Assembly: GCF_032854445.1 (NCBI RefSeq)
Contig: NC_088300.1
Location: 42,401,682 to 42,465,681 of the forward strand
Reading direction: 5' to 3'
Length of the DNA: 64,000 nucleotides
DNA from: Liolophura sinensis
Taxonomy: Eukaryota; Mollusca; Polyplacophora; Chitonida; Chitonidae
Shown here: one piece after another, positions 1-11,437 of the stretch
How positions within the stretch are numbered: the first letter of the stretch is position 1
Layout: every line of letters starts with the position of its first letter
Made by a program: the position numbers and the translations under genes
Notes under the pieces: model-generated
The model's input: the letters and a program-made list of their open reading frames with translations, nothing else
Told to the model about the DNA's origin: nothing
The model's database searches: none

Positions 1-131
1 GATACTCAAAGCTATGAATATGCTTTAGTAGAGGAGACAGGTTTCTTTGAATTGCATTGGAGTTGGAAATCGAGCTTCTTTCACTGAATATGGTGTGTCC
101 CGAAGATAGTTGAGAAAATTTAGTAAATGTT

Positions 132-300
132 TTCTTTTGTTTGGCAAGAAATGACTCTTGTATACCCTCCAATGACGGAGAACTTCAGCATGAGTTGGTG
201 GCGCCCCCTATACTGTATTACATGACATCAATGGATTTGGATGTAAAGCCTGAAAAATCAAACATTATTTTAAAAAAATTAAATCATTGCCAGCACGTGA
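132..300 (+). repeat. Dispersed repeat D1, copy 1
   Basis: Shares about 110 bases with 3236-3365 and 6890-7025. Common landmarks are 'gaaatgactcttg', 'atgacggaga', 'ttggtggcgcccc' and a following 'tacatgac.tcaatgga' segment. I cannot find a tRNA head or inverted ends, so the class is unknown. It could be a SINE tail or a short piece of a larger element. Confidence 0.55.
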
Positions 301-1296
301 TACATGCAATTCTGGATCATTTTCATGACTGATTGATGAAGGGCTTGATGGAATAAAGCCCGACGACTGAAGGAAAATGTTTTTAGTCCTCCAGAAAATA
401 CATCCTCATTTTAATGCAAAAAATACCTTATATTTTATAAATGAGCAGTGTAGGCGGTTCTCGTATAGCGGTCTTAGGTATGAACTCATACTTTTCCCAG
501 TAGCTGAATGGTCTCCATCTTCCATTTGGCCATGCAGACTCAACCACTTGGTCTCAGCTTTCCATGCCTGTCATCTCCAAGTTAACATGTGTTATAAACT
601 TCAGACGTTCTGATTATTTTGGAAAGTTCTAAAAAAGCAATGCGTGCTTTTCTTTTGGTCTGGCAAAGCGTGGAAAATTTCGGCCTTTGTCATCAGTGCT
701 TGAAATCAGCAGGGCTTGACCATAAAGAACAACTCCAAGCACACTTCGTTCACAAGGTTATGTTAAACTCTGCCTGTTCAAATCCATGCAATCCCAGTTT
801 TCCTCTCCTCTCATCAAATTATTGTCCGGACAGGTAAAAAAAAAGTGGAAACGAAATACGGAAGCGGCGATCATATTGCTGAGCACGCATACCTGAAATC
901 CAATCTAAGCAGTCCTCTTAGTGATGTCACACCACTGTATGAAATTGAAGGTACTTGGCCACAGCGTCCTCATGTTGGTATTCAGACATAGTTAACCATC
1001 AGGAAAGATGGCCGGGGTGGGCATCCCTAAAAAACAATCCCAGCCGCCCTGTCATTATTTTTTTTGTCATACAACTTCTAAGTTTGAATTATTATCCAAA
1101 CATTGTTTGTGCAATTAATAAATTGGGAATAACAGGGCAAATGTCTAAACCCCTGAGGGTTTCCCCTTTTGTAGGCAATAACCAAAGTTCATCTTATCGC
1201 TTCCAAGTTTTAGGCGAATTATTTGGGTGTGATTTTTGCAGTTAGCCTACAAATATTTTTGTATTACTTTTGATGGATTCGAAAACCATAAGTGTA

Positions 1297-1408
1297 CGTC
1301 TTATCTGGTCGCACCTATTGGCCGACAAAGCCTTGACCTGCTATAGATTATTATCGTACGTGCCAAAACATAGTTGCGGATCAGTTTCTAACAGATAGCA
1401 TTACTGTC
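1297..1408 (+). promoter_or_regulatory. Duplicated proximal promoter of meteorin-like gene A
   Basis: This stretch is clearly alignable to 4451-4574, the region just upstream of gene B. Both contain 'aaagccttgacctgctatag' followed by 'att.ttatc..acgtgccaaaaca'. The 'gctatagatt' piece is a plausible TATA-like element some 65 bases before the start codon. Conservation outside the coding part suggests that the promoter was duplicated with the gene. Assigning promoter function is inference. Confidence 0.4.
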
Positions 1409-2711
1409 ATGAGAACACAAGTGTTCGCTCTGTTCGGAATTCTCGGGGAGGTACCTGTATTGGCGTTTTTACAATGGGACGACCCCTGTCGCATCACCCC
1501 AAAGAGGTAATCCGACTTCGCCAGGTGTTCCTTTGGAACTTCAGGCTGTTTTCTTTTACCAGTCACACAGGTGCCAAGGCGTTATCTTTATTCAGAGATT
1601 TGTATATAATTATACTCATTAGCTTAATCAAGCAGAGAATTGGTGTCAATCAAGTAGTTTTACGTAAAGGTTAAATCAGTCTTAAAAACAAAGACTTTTT
1701 TATGACAAGTTGTTAAATTGCATGGCTGAAATGATGAGGAATTCGAATTATTCGAAGGTTTCCCATGAAGGTAAAATGAAATGACAGTAGTGTACACATA
1801 TAGAAATAGTTAGATGTGAATGCACATATAGATTACAGACATGGCGTTGGAATACAAGAAAACAGGACAGGTTGAAAAAGATGGATATTATTTAACCAAG
1901 GCCCAAGCGTTTGGTTCCATTTCTTAAAATGCCTTTGCTGCAAATTATCAAAGTTTTATTTACATGTGTTACAGCTATCAATCAGTCAATCAATGGCACG
2001 ACCAGTTCAATCACATCATATAATGTTACAACTTTAGGCCTGTGTTTCTATATAGCGCTAATCATGGAGTTGTGGAACATCATTATAACCGCTAAAATAC
2101 CACCATATATTAAAGGATAACGCTAACACTGTCCATATGGTCACTCGAATATTTTTCATGCCGTGATGAAAAATAACTCTAACTAAAACTTAAGTTTGCT
2201 CGTTTGGAGTGTACAGCTTCGCTTTTTTCTTTGCTTGTTTGGAGTTTAACTAATAGCTTTGGACCTCAGTTCAGGCATATTATGGAGCTGTCTTATTCTT
2301 TCACCTTTATACAGTGCTTCCCATTTTTGGTACAGTCTCACTGGAACATCGCGCTGAAGAAACTTTACATAAAACCCTTTCTGGTCACAGTCTAGTCTAA
2401 TAACACCTAAGCCATCAATGTGCGGTTCTCCTATAACAATGTTAATAATACACAACAATTTAATTTTCTACCAAAGATTGCCAAAGCCTGGAGAAATTGA
2501 AAAGATCGACTTTCCACAGGAATGCTCCAAAGGTGAAATAAGCTGGGCTTACCCACAAGGAACACTGCTGATACACTTCCTACCTCCAAACAAGGCACCT
2601 TTCCAACTCTGTCTCAGGAGCCACTTTGCCAACTTTATTAAAGAAATATACTCTGTCGTAGATAGCAAAAGGATTCCAGTGAAAGCACCCACAGAAGGTT
2701 CGAGATGTTAA
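1409..2711 (+). CDS. Meteorin-like secreted protein, tandem copy A (two exons seen)
   Basis: Exon 1 is 1409-1506 and exon 2 starts at 2477. Exon 1 encodes a short hydrophobic N-terminus (MRTQVFALFGILGEV), read as a signal peptide, then WDDPC, and ends in phase 2 at a gtaatc donor. Exon 2 follows a ctaccaaag acceptor and encodes QECSKGEISWAYPQGT, then FQLCLRS and IKEIYSVVD. Spacing of the three cysteines and the C.xG.x.W.YP.G.L pattern match the N-terminal domain of meteorin and meteorin-like (known vertebrate pattern CAxGAVEWxYPxGAL...CxR). Meteorins are secreted signalling proteins. Reading on from exon 2 gives a stop at 2709-2711 (about 110 residues); a weak donor at 2698 could instead splice to further exons, which I could not find. 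A full meteorin is about 270-290 residues, so this is a short form, a partial gene or a fragment. Copy B lies 3.2-3.8 kb downstream. Confidence 0.55.
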
Positions 2712-3094
2712 TGCATCAATATATTGATTGGTCAAGATATACCTATATAGAAAATTTTAAAATATTATCTCTTAAAAACTATAAAATTACGCTACCTTTT
2801 GCTACCGACTCAAAAATCAACAACAGAGAATATAAATGTTTTCTTGTAGTCACTAAATAGTGCTTTGAAAAATATAGATCTCAATTTCAAATGTCCGTTA
2901 TTTTGTGCGCACACCTCTTCTAATAAAGGGTGATTATTTTTGAAAATTTTTTAGTACCGGAATACGAGGTTGTGTATATACTGCACGATGTTGTTGAGTT
3001 AATTTGAATGCATTGGAGGGGAAAACCTGCAGGTTTCTTTTATATCCAGAGCAAAGCGAACTACTTCACCTCGAAGTATGAAGGAAACAGGTTT

Positions 3095-3150
3095 CCGCCG
3101 GGCTCAGTCCGGTTTCCTCCCGCCATACGCTGGCCGCTGTCATAACGGAA
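3095..3150 (+). repeat. SINE family A fragment
   Basis: The bases 'ggtttccgccgggctcagtccggtttcctcccgccat' followed by 'gctggccgctgtcat' match the core of SINE family A, best seen at 15941-16204. The head and tail are missing, so this is an old truncated copy. Confidence 0.5.
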
Positions 3151-3235
3151 ATAATCAAACAATACATGCTCGGATTTAGTAAAGGTCTGATTGTTTTGGT
3201 AATAGGAGAATCTAAACGATTTTTTAATAAATCTT

Positions 3236-3365
3236 GTTCACTTTGCTTGACAGGAGATGATTCTTGCCTACATTCTCACGATGGGGAACTCCAGCTTGGT
3301 TTGGTGGCGCCCTCTATGTTGTATTATGTGACGTCATTGGAATTTTACACGACCCTGTCTTAAGA
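3236..3365 (+). repeat. Dispersed repeat D1, copy 2
   Basis: Second copy of the repeat also found at 132-300 and 6890-7025. Shared words include 'ttggtggcgccctct', 'tattatgtgacgtcatt' and 'ccctgtcttaa'. It lies between the two meteorin-like genes. Class unknown. Confidence 0.55.
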
Positions 3366-3724
3366 TCTCGATCATGCCCAATCAACACCGGCGCCACCCC
3401 AACACACCCCCCACCCCACCCCCAACACACCCACGGTCAGCTCTACCGAGGATGGGACTAACTACTTATCTAAGAATTTATGCATATGCAGTGGTATGTC
3501 GTCTTTAAACATCGAATTTATGTGTTCCTGCCACTGTTTTCAAGGATTATTTTTCTGCTAAGACTACCTCAAAAAACCTTGAAGAATACATAACAAAACC
3601 TTTGTTAGATATTGTTATATATCTTGCAAACAAATAAACAATCACGTAAATCAATAAGTCCTTCAAAGAAATATTACGTAATGTAAGGTTGATTGCATCC
3701 CTTGTTACAAGTTTCCTCAGTGAA

Positions 3725-4040
3725 TGTCAGGGAGTGGTCCAAGGTCGACTGGTTAAGGTGCTTGACGTCCAACCGTCACCACACACCAGTTCCGGGTTCA
3801 AATCTGGCATTGGGCAGAGTACGTGTATATTCCTCCCGCTTTCAAGGGGCTTGGTGACCATAAGCGGTCGACGTGTGGCAGTACGTCGTTGAAGAACGTT
3901 TATTTTCCATCAATGTAAGGTGCATATCTGTACGTCATATGCCGAAAAGTTCGCCAGTAATTTGCCATCGGTAGGTGGTTTACCCCAGGCAGTCCGGTGT
4001 CCTCATGGAACTGATCGTTGTCATGTAAGTGAAAGATTTG
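3725..4040 (+). repeat. tRNA-derived SINE, family D (decayed)
   Basis: The left part has a tRNA-like head, with 'tggttaaggtgcttgac' near an A box and 'ccgggttcaaatctgg' as a good B box. The right part has 'ccagtaatttgccatcggtaggtggtttaccccaggca', which recurs in related form at 51585-51690. The two boxes support a Pol III promoter origin. There is no intact tRNA fold, so this is not called a tRNA gene. Confidence 0.5.
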
Positions 4041-4450
4041 ACATGTGAATGTATTGCACCTGAATTTTAAAAGAAAACACTCAAAACACACAAGTAGGCC
4101 TAAGTTGTGTATTCTTTTGTTCATTCTTGCCTTTGCAATGACGTTGTGTAAGAAAACTGGTAACGTATAAGTGATGCAATGCCAGAAAACAATAGTCAGT
4201 TCGGATTGGACCAGGGAGGCCGTTGAGCAAGAAATGGTAACCCATTTAAGAAACGTTTGGCGGTTGGTTGTTTATATTCATCTCATTAACATAAACTTTG
4301 TCGATATACAATATCGTAACAGGCTTTCGGGCTTCTTGGATTTATCTCTTTATCTCTGTATACTCTTAGCCGCATATATTTTATATATGAATGTATGATT
4401 TTTGTAACTATGAAATAGGCATATGTGTCCTTAGTTTGGTTACCGGTTAG

Positions 4451-4574
4451 TCTTATCTGGCCAGAACTTAGCGCACCTTTTGGCTCACAAAGCCTTGACC
4501 TGCTATAGATTGTTATCAGACGTGCCAAAACACGGTTGAGGATCAGTGACCATCAGATAGTCAGCTTTACCGTC
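4451..4574 (+). promoter_or_regulatory. Duplicated proximal promoter of meteorin-like gene B
   Basis: Partner of 1297-1408. It carries the same 'aaagccttgacctgctatag' block and 'acgtgccaaaacac', at a similar distance to the ATG. Retention after the coding introns diverged in length suggests selection or recent duplication. Promoter function is inferred. Confidence 0.4.
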
Positions 4575-6554
4575 ATGTGGACACGAGTGGTCGTTGTGCT
4601 CGGGATTCTTGGGGTGGTACCCACAATGGGCCTACTACCGTGGAATGATCCTTGTCTTATCTCACCCAACAGGTAAAAGTCGGTAGGTGGTAAAACAGGT
4701 ATTTACAAGGAGGATATTTAAGTAAGTTTATAATAAGTGGATAGAAATACGTACTTGAAGTTCCTTTTAATTTTGCTTCCAACATGTCATCTCCCACAGT
4801 TTCCTTTATTTCCCCAAAACTATCACCATTCCCCTTTTGTCTCTTAAATCATTTGTATGAATTTTGAAAGTATTTATACATTTAACATGAACAGATATTT
4901 ATTGATTGATTGATTTTATTAGCCATGCAAAAATAAATACATACATTGGATTTTAAAACATCAACAAAATACAGACACGATGTGATAACAATAAAGTCTA
5001 GAAGAATATAATATATGGTGGAAATAAAGCTCAGGTTGAGCTTGTTCCCATGTATAAGTAACAACAACATTGGAGGATTTATGTTTAAAACTTATACTTG
5101 GTTTTCAAATAACACCATGCTATAAATATTATGCTCTGCCGTCCCTTGCTCGCTTTTATTTTCGTTTTTCCTGTTATAATCCTTACATATTTCAAATAGA
5201 AGCGGGCCATTTAATTTATTTATTTATTTATTTATTTGATTGGTGTTTTACGCCGTACTCAAGAATATTTCATTTATACGACGGCGGCCAGCATTATGGC
5301 GGGAGGAAACCGGCCACAGCCCATGGGAAACCCCACGACCATCCGCAGGCTGCTAACCTTCCCACATACGGCCGGTGAGGAAGCCAGCATCCGCATTGGT
5401 GAGAGGCTCCTGGGTCATTACGCTACGCTAGCACCCTAACCAACTGAGCCACTGAGGCCCCTGGTCATTAATGACAAACATAGTAAATATTACAATTTTC
5501 CTTTGTCCGTAAACCATTGCAGAATATTTTCAGCTAATTATATCGCATCTGAGAGCTCTCTTAATCAGAACTTAGAATGAAATAACTGGGAATACTGTAG
5601 CCCCACTGAAGTAAAGATACATTGCAGCGGTCTCTTGCAGTGGAGAGAGTTATTTATTTGTTGAGCAAGAGCGATGTGAAGCAAAATCCCTTAAACTCCA
5701 CATTCACAATCAATAGGAAAGATGCGTTATAGACCTTCTCCCGAAAGAACTGGCTTAAGCTTTGGTCAAGTGCATCGTCCTAATCACAACACGTAACTTC
5801 CATTTAAGTTTGAAGGCCGTGTATAGTGTTTAGTAACATTGCAAGAGCTGAATAATAGGTTGAAATTGAAACACGTCTGACTAGAGAAGTAGTGTAACCC
5901 CTTACGAGGGGTATTGTGTTTTATCAATTGTGACGCATGACACATAAATGACACCGTATACCTTAGTATTCGTGTTACTTAAATTACCACCTCATACTTT
6001 TAGACTATCGTTGGAGATTCCCAAGTTGGGTGCCCTCATCGAATCCGTGGCAAAGTTCGATTTGTGCGTCCATTTGTAATCGCTATATAATGTTGAAATT
6101 GGAACCACGTATGTTACCATCATGTCAGTATTCAGTGGAAATTTACTTTCACTCAACAATAATTTGGTAATTATAGGAATACCCGGAATGTGCTTGTCAG
6201 ACATATATCCGGCTTCATGAGCTTAAACGCTGAAAAAATCCATATCTGAGATTTTCTGAGATGTTGCCAAATGTTTTAATAACCCCGAACAATGCTGACC
6301 ACTGGCCATTATTTTATCCCATCAGATTGCCACAAATAGGAGAAGCTCAGAAGATTGAGTTTACACGAGAATGCGCTAAAGGAGAAGTAAGATGGGACTA
6401 CCCACAAGGAACACTGCAAATTCACTTTCTACCTCCAAACAAGGCCGCGTTCCAACTCTGTCTAAAGAGCGGCTTTGCCAACTTTATAAAAGAGATATAC
6501 TCTGTTGTAGATGGCAAAAGGATATCCGTGAAAGCACCCACAGAAGGTTTGTAA
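4575..6554 (+). CDS. Meteorin-like secreted protein, tandem copy B (two exons seen)
   Basis: Exon 1 is 4575-4672 and exon 2 starts at 6326. Both exons have the same lengths and phases as copy A: 98 nt ending in phase 2, then 221 nt up to the possible donor at 6547. Exon 1 encodes MWTRVVVVLGILGVV, a signal-peptide-like start, then WNDPC. Exon 2 encodes ECAKGEVRWDYPQGT, FQLCLKS and IKEIYSVVDGKR. The cysteines and the W.YPQGTL block match copy A and the meteorin family. Reading past the possible donor meets a stop at 6552-6554. The intron is 1653 bp here against 970 bp in copy A, and the excess is partly a SINE at 5210-5462. Changes between copies are mostly conservative, so both look functional rather than decayed, but no third exon was found for either. 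Confidence 0.55.
5210..5462 (-). repeat. SINE family A, near full length, in meteorin-like B intron
   Basis: On the minus strand it reads from 'ggggcctcagtggctcagtt' (A box region) to the tail 'gtaaaacaccaatcaaata' with an (AAAT)n end. The core 'gccggccgtatgtgggaagg' and 'atgctggccgccgtcg' is shared with copies at 15941, 20535, 27662, 38163 and others. The B-box region is partly deleted. Confidence 0.75.
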
Positions 6555-6889
6555 TCTTAACCGCTGACTCATATTACACGGGATATATAGGACACGAGCA
6601 TAGGGCAAGTGCGCGTTACAAAACGTTTGGGTATCATTCATGCCAACTTCAAAATGTTCAGGACATATGAATTAGGTTTTCATTGAAAAGTTCAAAGGTA
6701 AGAAGATTACCGTCGAATGTAAAGTGGGTCTATAGTTTAACCCAGGAAAATCTACTTAATCCGCATTATGTTTTTTGCTTGTACTTTTGCACTAAAATTT
6801 TGGATATATTATAGCCGTTAATTCTTTGACTTTATTGAAAGTCTGATTGCTTAGGGTGGGTCAAAATTAGAACGAATTTCACAGAGACA

Positions 6890-7025
6890 TCTTTTTTATT
6901 CCACTACTGGGCAGGAAATGACTCTTGTGCACCGTCCCATGATGGAGAGTTCCAGCTTGTCTTGGTAGCGCCCCATACACAGTACTACATGGCGTCAGTG
7001 GAGTTCTACATGACCCTGTCTTAAA
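6890..7025 (+). repeat. Dispersed repeat D1, copy 3
   Basis: Third copy of the repeat at 132-300 and 3236-3365. It has 'gcaggaaatgactcttg', 'tcttggtagcgcccc' and 'ttctacatgaccctgtctt'. With three copies within 7 kb, all flanking the meteorin-like pair, it may have been carried along in the segmental duplication. Confidence 0.5.
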
Positions 7026-7150
7026 ATGGTTTGTGGTCGTCAGTCCTTGTTGAGCCTATACGATGGTATTGGACGGATTGTTCACTGCAGCTCACTGATG
7101 CTATATAGTGCTGGCGTTTTCATCAATAAAACTGACGCATACGCAGCGAT

Positions 7151-7714
7151 TTATCTCGCAAGGAGGGTATAGTTATTACATTGTGTATCTCCACGTTTCA
7201 TACATGTGGACATACGTGGACAATTTATGCATGGATTTGCATCTGTAAGCATGCTCAAGAGAAGTCTTAGACACGTGGTTTCTTCAGACACATTTGAATC
7301 GTTTACTGAAGCATGCAAAATGATAAATTTATCACATGTACCAAAATGTCTTCTGTAGGATATCCTTGTTGGGGTTTGTTTATTTACAAGCCTTGAAAAA
7401 CTACAGGTATTAGCATCGAAGAGGTGCTGGTCATAGTACAGAAAAAACAAACAGAAATTATAAACGCCCAAAAGGGTGAGAGTCAGTATCATAAAACAAA
7501 TGCCCAGTGCCACATCTGTAGTAACTCGGTCATAGCCGAGTCGGTAGGTGTTAGTTTTGTCCTCCTCTAATGTGAATAGAAGGACAATCGCCATCCCTAC
7601 AGAATAATAACTAGTGTCTTTGAAATCAAAGTTTGCGAAGGCAATTAAATAACCAGTATTCAGAGAGAAACAACAGATCTTATGTATATAGATTTTACCC
7701 CCCCCCCCCTCCAC
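7151..7714 (-). CDS. Possible membrane-protein exon, unidentified
   Basis: An open frame of up to 187 codons with two hydrophobic stretches (GYLIAFANFDF...SVGMAIVLLFT and ALGICFMILTLTLLGVYNF), separated by a charged loop, then a hydrophilic cysteine-containing tail. I do not recognise a family. The amphipathic pattern is more protein-like than most open frames here, but the upstream part runs into a poly-C tract and a minisatellite, so the true start is unknown. It may be an internal exon, a decayed copy, or chance. Confidence 0.25.
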   Translation of the reverse strand: MEGGGGKIYIHKICCFSLNTGYLIAFANFDFKDTSYYSVGMAIVLLFTLEEDKTNTYRLGYDRVTTDVALGICFMILTLTLLGVYNFCLFFLYYDQHLFDANTCSFSRLVNKQTPTRISYRRHFGTCDKFIILHASVNDSNVSEETTCLRLLLSMLTDANPCINCPRMSTCMKRGDTQCNNYTLLAR

Positions 7715-7799
7715 CTTAACACCTCCCTACGGTATCCCAGAAAAAACAGCCCACGGCACAGTAGAACAAACGCCAACCACGCAGGATAACAATCACCCA

Positions 7800-8760
7800 C
7801 TGCATACAGGAACAACCCTCCATGCACTGCATAGAGGAACAACCACGCATGCACTGCACAGACGGACAACCACCCATGCACTGCACAGAGGAACAACCAC
7901 CCATGCACTGCACAGACGAACAACCACCCATGCACTGCACAGAGGAACAACCACCCATGCACTGCACAGACGAACAACCACCCATGCACTGCACAGAGGA
8001 ACAACCACCCATGCACTGCACAGAGGAACAACCACCCATGCACTGCACAGACGAACCACCACCCATGCACTGCACAGAGGAACAACCACCCATGCACTGC
8101 ACAGAGGAACAACCACGCATGCGCTGCACAGAGGAACAACCACCCATGCACAGCACAGAGGAACAACCACCCATGCACTGAACAGTGGAACAACCACCCA
8201 TGCGCTGCACAGAGGAACAACCACCCATGAACTGCACAGAGGAACAACCACCCATGCACTGCACAGAGGAACAACCACCCATGCACTGCATAGACGAACA
8301 ACCACCCATGCACAGAGGAACAACCACCCATGCACTGCACAGAGGAACAACCACCCATGCACTGCACAGACGAACAACCACCCATGCAAAAAGGAACAAC
8401 CATCCATGCACTGCACAGACGAACCACCACCCATGCACTGCACAGAGGAACAACCACCCATGCACTGCACAGACGAACCACCACCCATGCACTGCACAGA
8501 CGAACAACCACCCATGCACTGCACAGAGGAACAACCACGCATGCGCTGCACAGAGGAACAACCACCCATGCACAGCACAGAGGAACAACCACCCATGCAC
8601 TGAACAGTGGAACAACCACCCATGCGCTGCACAGAGGAACAACCACCCATGAACTGCACAGAGGAACAACCACCCATGCACTGCACAGTGGAACAACCAC
8701 CCATGCACTACACAGAGGAACAACCACCCATGCACTGTACAGAAGAACAATCGCCAATCG
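7800..8760. repeat. 27-bp minisatellite, about 34 units
   Basis: Unit 'caaccacccatgcactgc' + 'acagaggaa', 27 bases. The unit length is a multiple of three, so long open frames appear in several frames of both strands (for example EQPPMHCTE in + and MGGCSSVQC in -). Units vary at one or two bases (gaggaa/gacgaa). A block starting near 8116 recurs about 422 bases later, near 8538, with the same private variants, showing higher-order duplication. Variants spread without codon-position bias, so I read it as noncoding. Confidence 0.9.
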
Positions 8761-8960
8761 CGCAGAAGAACGATTGTTCATCTAACAGAAGAACAACCGC
8801 TCACCGCACAGATGAACAATCTCTCACCAGGCAGAACAGTACCCGCCCATCACGAAGAAGACAAACTGCAAACCACACAGAAGAACATCCACAGAAAAAG
8901 AATAGAAATTTGTTTAGAGGAATACGGATAATCCGAAGGTGTGATCCACAACGATCATGA

Positions 8961-11437
8961 AAAAAAAGCAAACATACGGTATACCGATAGGTAAAAAAGG
9001 ACAATGTTTAAGAAAAGACTAAAGAGACCATGGACATAACTATAGTAGGCTATACAGGAGAGGAAATATTGTCCAGCAGTCCGCATATTCAGGACATTAA
9101 TAAGCAAGTGGTTTATATAACATGAAAATATTCGGCAACATAAACAGTAACTGTATACTCAGAGCAAAAGATCTGCACACGCGTTTCCAGGGATTATACT
9201 TTTCTAGGAGGCTTGATGACAAATAATAATAGAAGGACAGTTTTTTTCTGTTTGGAATATGCTCATTTCTGTTTCATTCAAAGTTCCATGTCTTAGTCCC
9301 GATGTGACTGACTTGTACATTGTTTTTTAACCGTGCGATATCACAGGCATGAGATCCCAGATCGAATAATGTAAGAATCCGATGGCGTGATTACCATACA
9401 TACGTCAATAACATAACAGATCTCAGTCAGTCTTATATGTTTCACTGTAAAGACGGAAGACCTGATCCTAAGTGTTCCATTCATATGTCCCAAGAACGTC
9501 AGTGTTCATAAAATGAATGTGTTCTAATAAACAGAAAACCATAAAATCCCGTGGGATCACATAGTTCAGAACACATGAACATAAACAGCAATCAACTTCA
9601 GTTGTCCAACTCAACCTGTTAACCTGTTCAAATCTGTTTAGGCATAAATAAGACACATTTGTCCTCTTATAACGTCTTAATAATCCGCGCATCAGTATTT
9701 CTATTAACTCCCGACGATTAGTCACAAAGTGGTTTGTGGTGATAATTTATTATATGTTAGATTTAGGTTAGTGATTTATCACCTGTGTAGAAGCGGCACA
9801 ATCCACTCGTCTTGATCCCTGATCAGACAGACTCGAAGAAAGCCAAAGTCCGCTTGTATGACACAGTTCTAAAAGCCACTGTTTTGCCAACATGTACTTG
9901 TTACGTCATTCCAACATTCGGAAGACAATCGTATAGTAGATGCATATCATCTAGCCATCTGGTTGATTATTCAATACGTCTGATTTATTGGTTAATTCAC
10001 TGCCCTATAACTAGTTAAGGTAACTATTTCACACCAGTGTATGTTTGAGAGGTGTACAGAGGGCATTTGACGATATATCAACATGACGTTTATAGTATTA
10101 TACGAGCAAAGAACAATACACGGATCTGAAAAACGACTGGGAGGGTGTGACGGCGTTTGGCATGACGATGTGTGTTGCTTGAAAACAAACGTACACTGTT
10201 TGTCCGATATAAATCTGTCCAGTCCTGCCCAGATCTGAAGAGTTGGTGCGATTGGTGTAAACAATTGAACAATAGTCAAAATACTCACCATATCGTGCAG
10301 GAAAATACATAAATGTTGATAAAGGTCATAAGAGAAAACCCACATCGGTGTTGACCGGTGCATTTAGGGAGGGGAGTAAGATATACTGAACGGTTTTATA
10401 TCTCACATCTGAACAGCGTACTAATATTGTACTCTACACATACATCCGGTGGACATATATAAGTATTTGTGCCTCTCGACATTGCGCTCCTCAAAATGTT
10501 TTTTTTTAAAACACTTTATCTGTCAGTTAAAACTTTTTGCAGTCGGACTGGTCTTTCGAAATGATATGTTATATAAAAGAGTCATACAAACGAAAAATGT
10601 GTAATTTAGATTTAAGCAATTATGTGTCAGAAATTAATGACTTGTATATGAGGATGTCACGTGATATGCTAAACAAGCTCAGAGATTCCTGTTCCTCGCA
10701 GTCGGCGTGGATTGGAGGAGGTCTGCTACATGCAAGCTGGACACTCTGCTGCTTGAATGACAGGCGGGTCCCTGTGACTCTTCTCCAATAGTTTAGTTTC
10801 TAGGTATAGCATAAACGCGATCCTGTAATCTTTCTCACTGACCCACAATTGGTCTGTTCAATTGTTAATACGTATACTGAGGTAAACGATTAAGAAAAAA
10901 AAACACAATTGGAATAGACAACAAATAGTTCGGGAGTTCAGGAGCTCGATCATATCATGGACTTTTTTCTCCTCATCCAAAACACCTCGACGGGATAAAA
11001 ACATGGGGTAGGCCATATATTTCTTTCCCCAAAGTGGTTGCTTTAATACCTATGGTAAGAGCTATTAAGTGTCTTATAAAATGACTTCTTATATATTTAT
11101 CTAAAACTGCTCGAAACTTCTATTGGAGCTTCTATCATTCATTTTTTGTCAACAATTTTTGGCACTTTTGTAAAGGTTAACTTTATGGTTTTGTTCAGTT
11201 TTAGTTACCTGAACGTCTTTACATTGACTTTGCTTGTTTTGAACATATTTCTATTGTAAAGTAATGTGATATTTTCCAGAGGTACAAGTATTTTCATTTA
11301 AAGGTAACAATTCTTCAAGAATTATCATCAACTGATTTCTTAGACACTGTGAGCCGGGAAAGCGTTAACCAGGAGTTGTATACATCAGTTAGCTTCTATC
11401 ACCAAACCTATCCATCCCCACCACCACAGCGTCCATA
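8961..11437. other. No gene recognised
   Basis: About 2.5 kb between the 27-bp array and the antiporter start. Frames are short and show no family match. A weak patch at 9810-9900 (KVRLYDTVLKATVLPT) recalls the end of a non-LTR reverse transcriptase but is too short to call. An in-frame stop at 11390-11392 precedes the antiporter ATG. The 5' UTR and promoter of that gene should lie here. Confidence 0.5.

Noticed and set aside
7660-8960. Long open frames on both strands over the 27-bp array as repeat proteins
   Set aside because: They follow from a period divisible by three; no start context, splice sites or codon-position bias, and opposite strands are equally open.
9785-9930. Non-LTR reverse-transcriptase end (KVRLYDTVLKATVLPT)
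   Set aside because: Too short, with no other RT landmark nearby.
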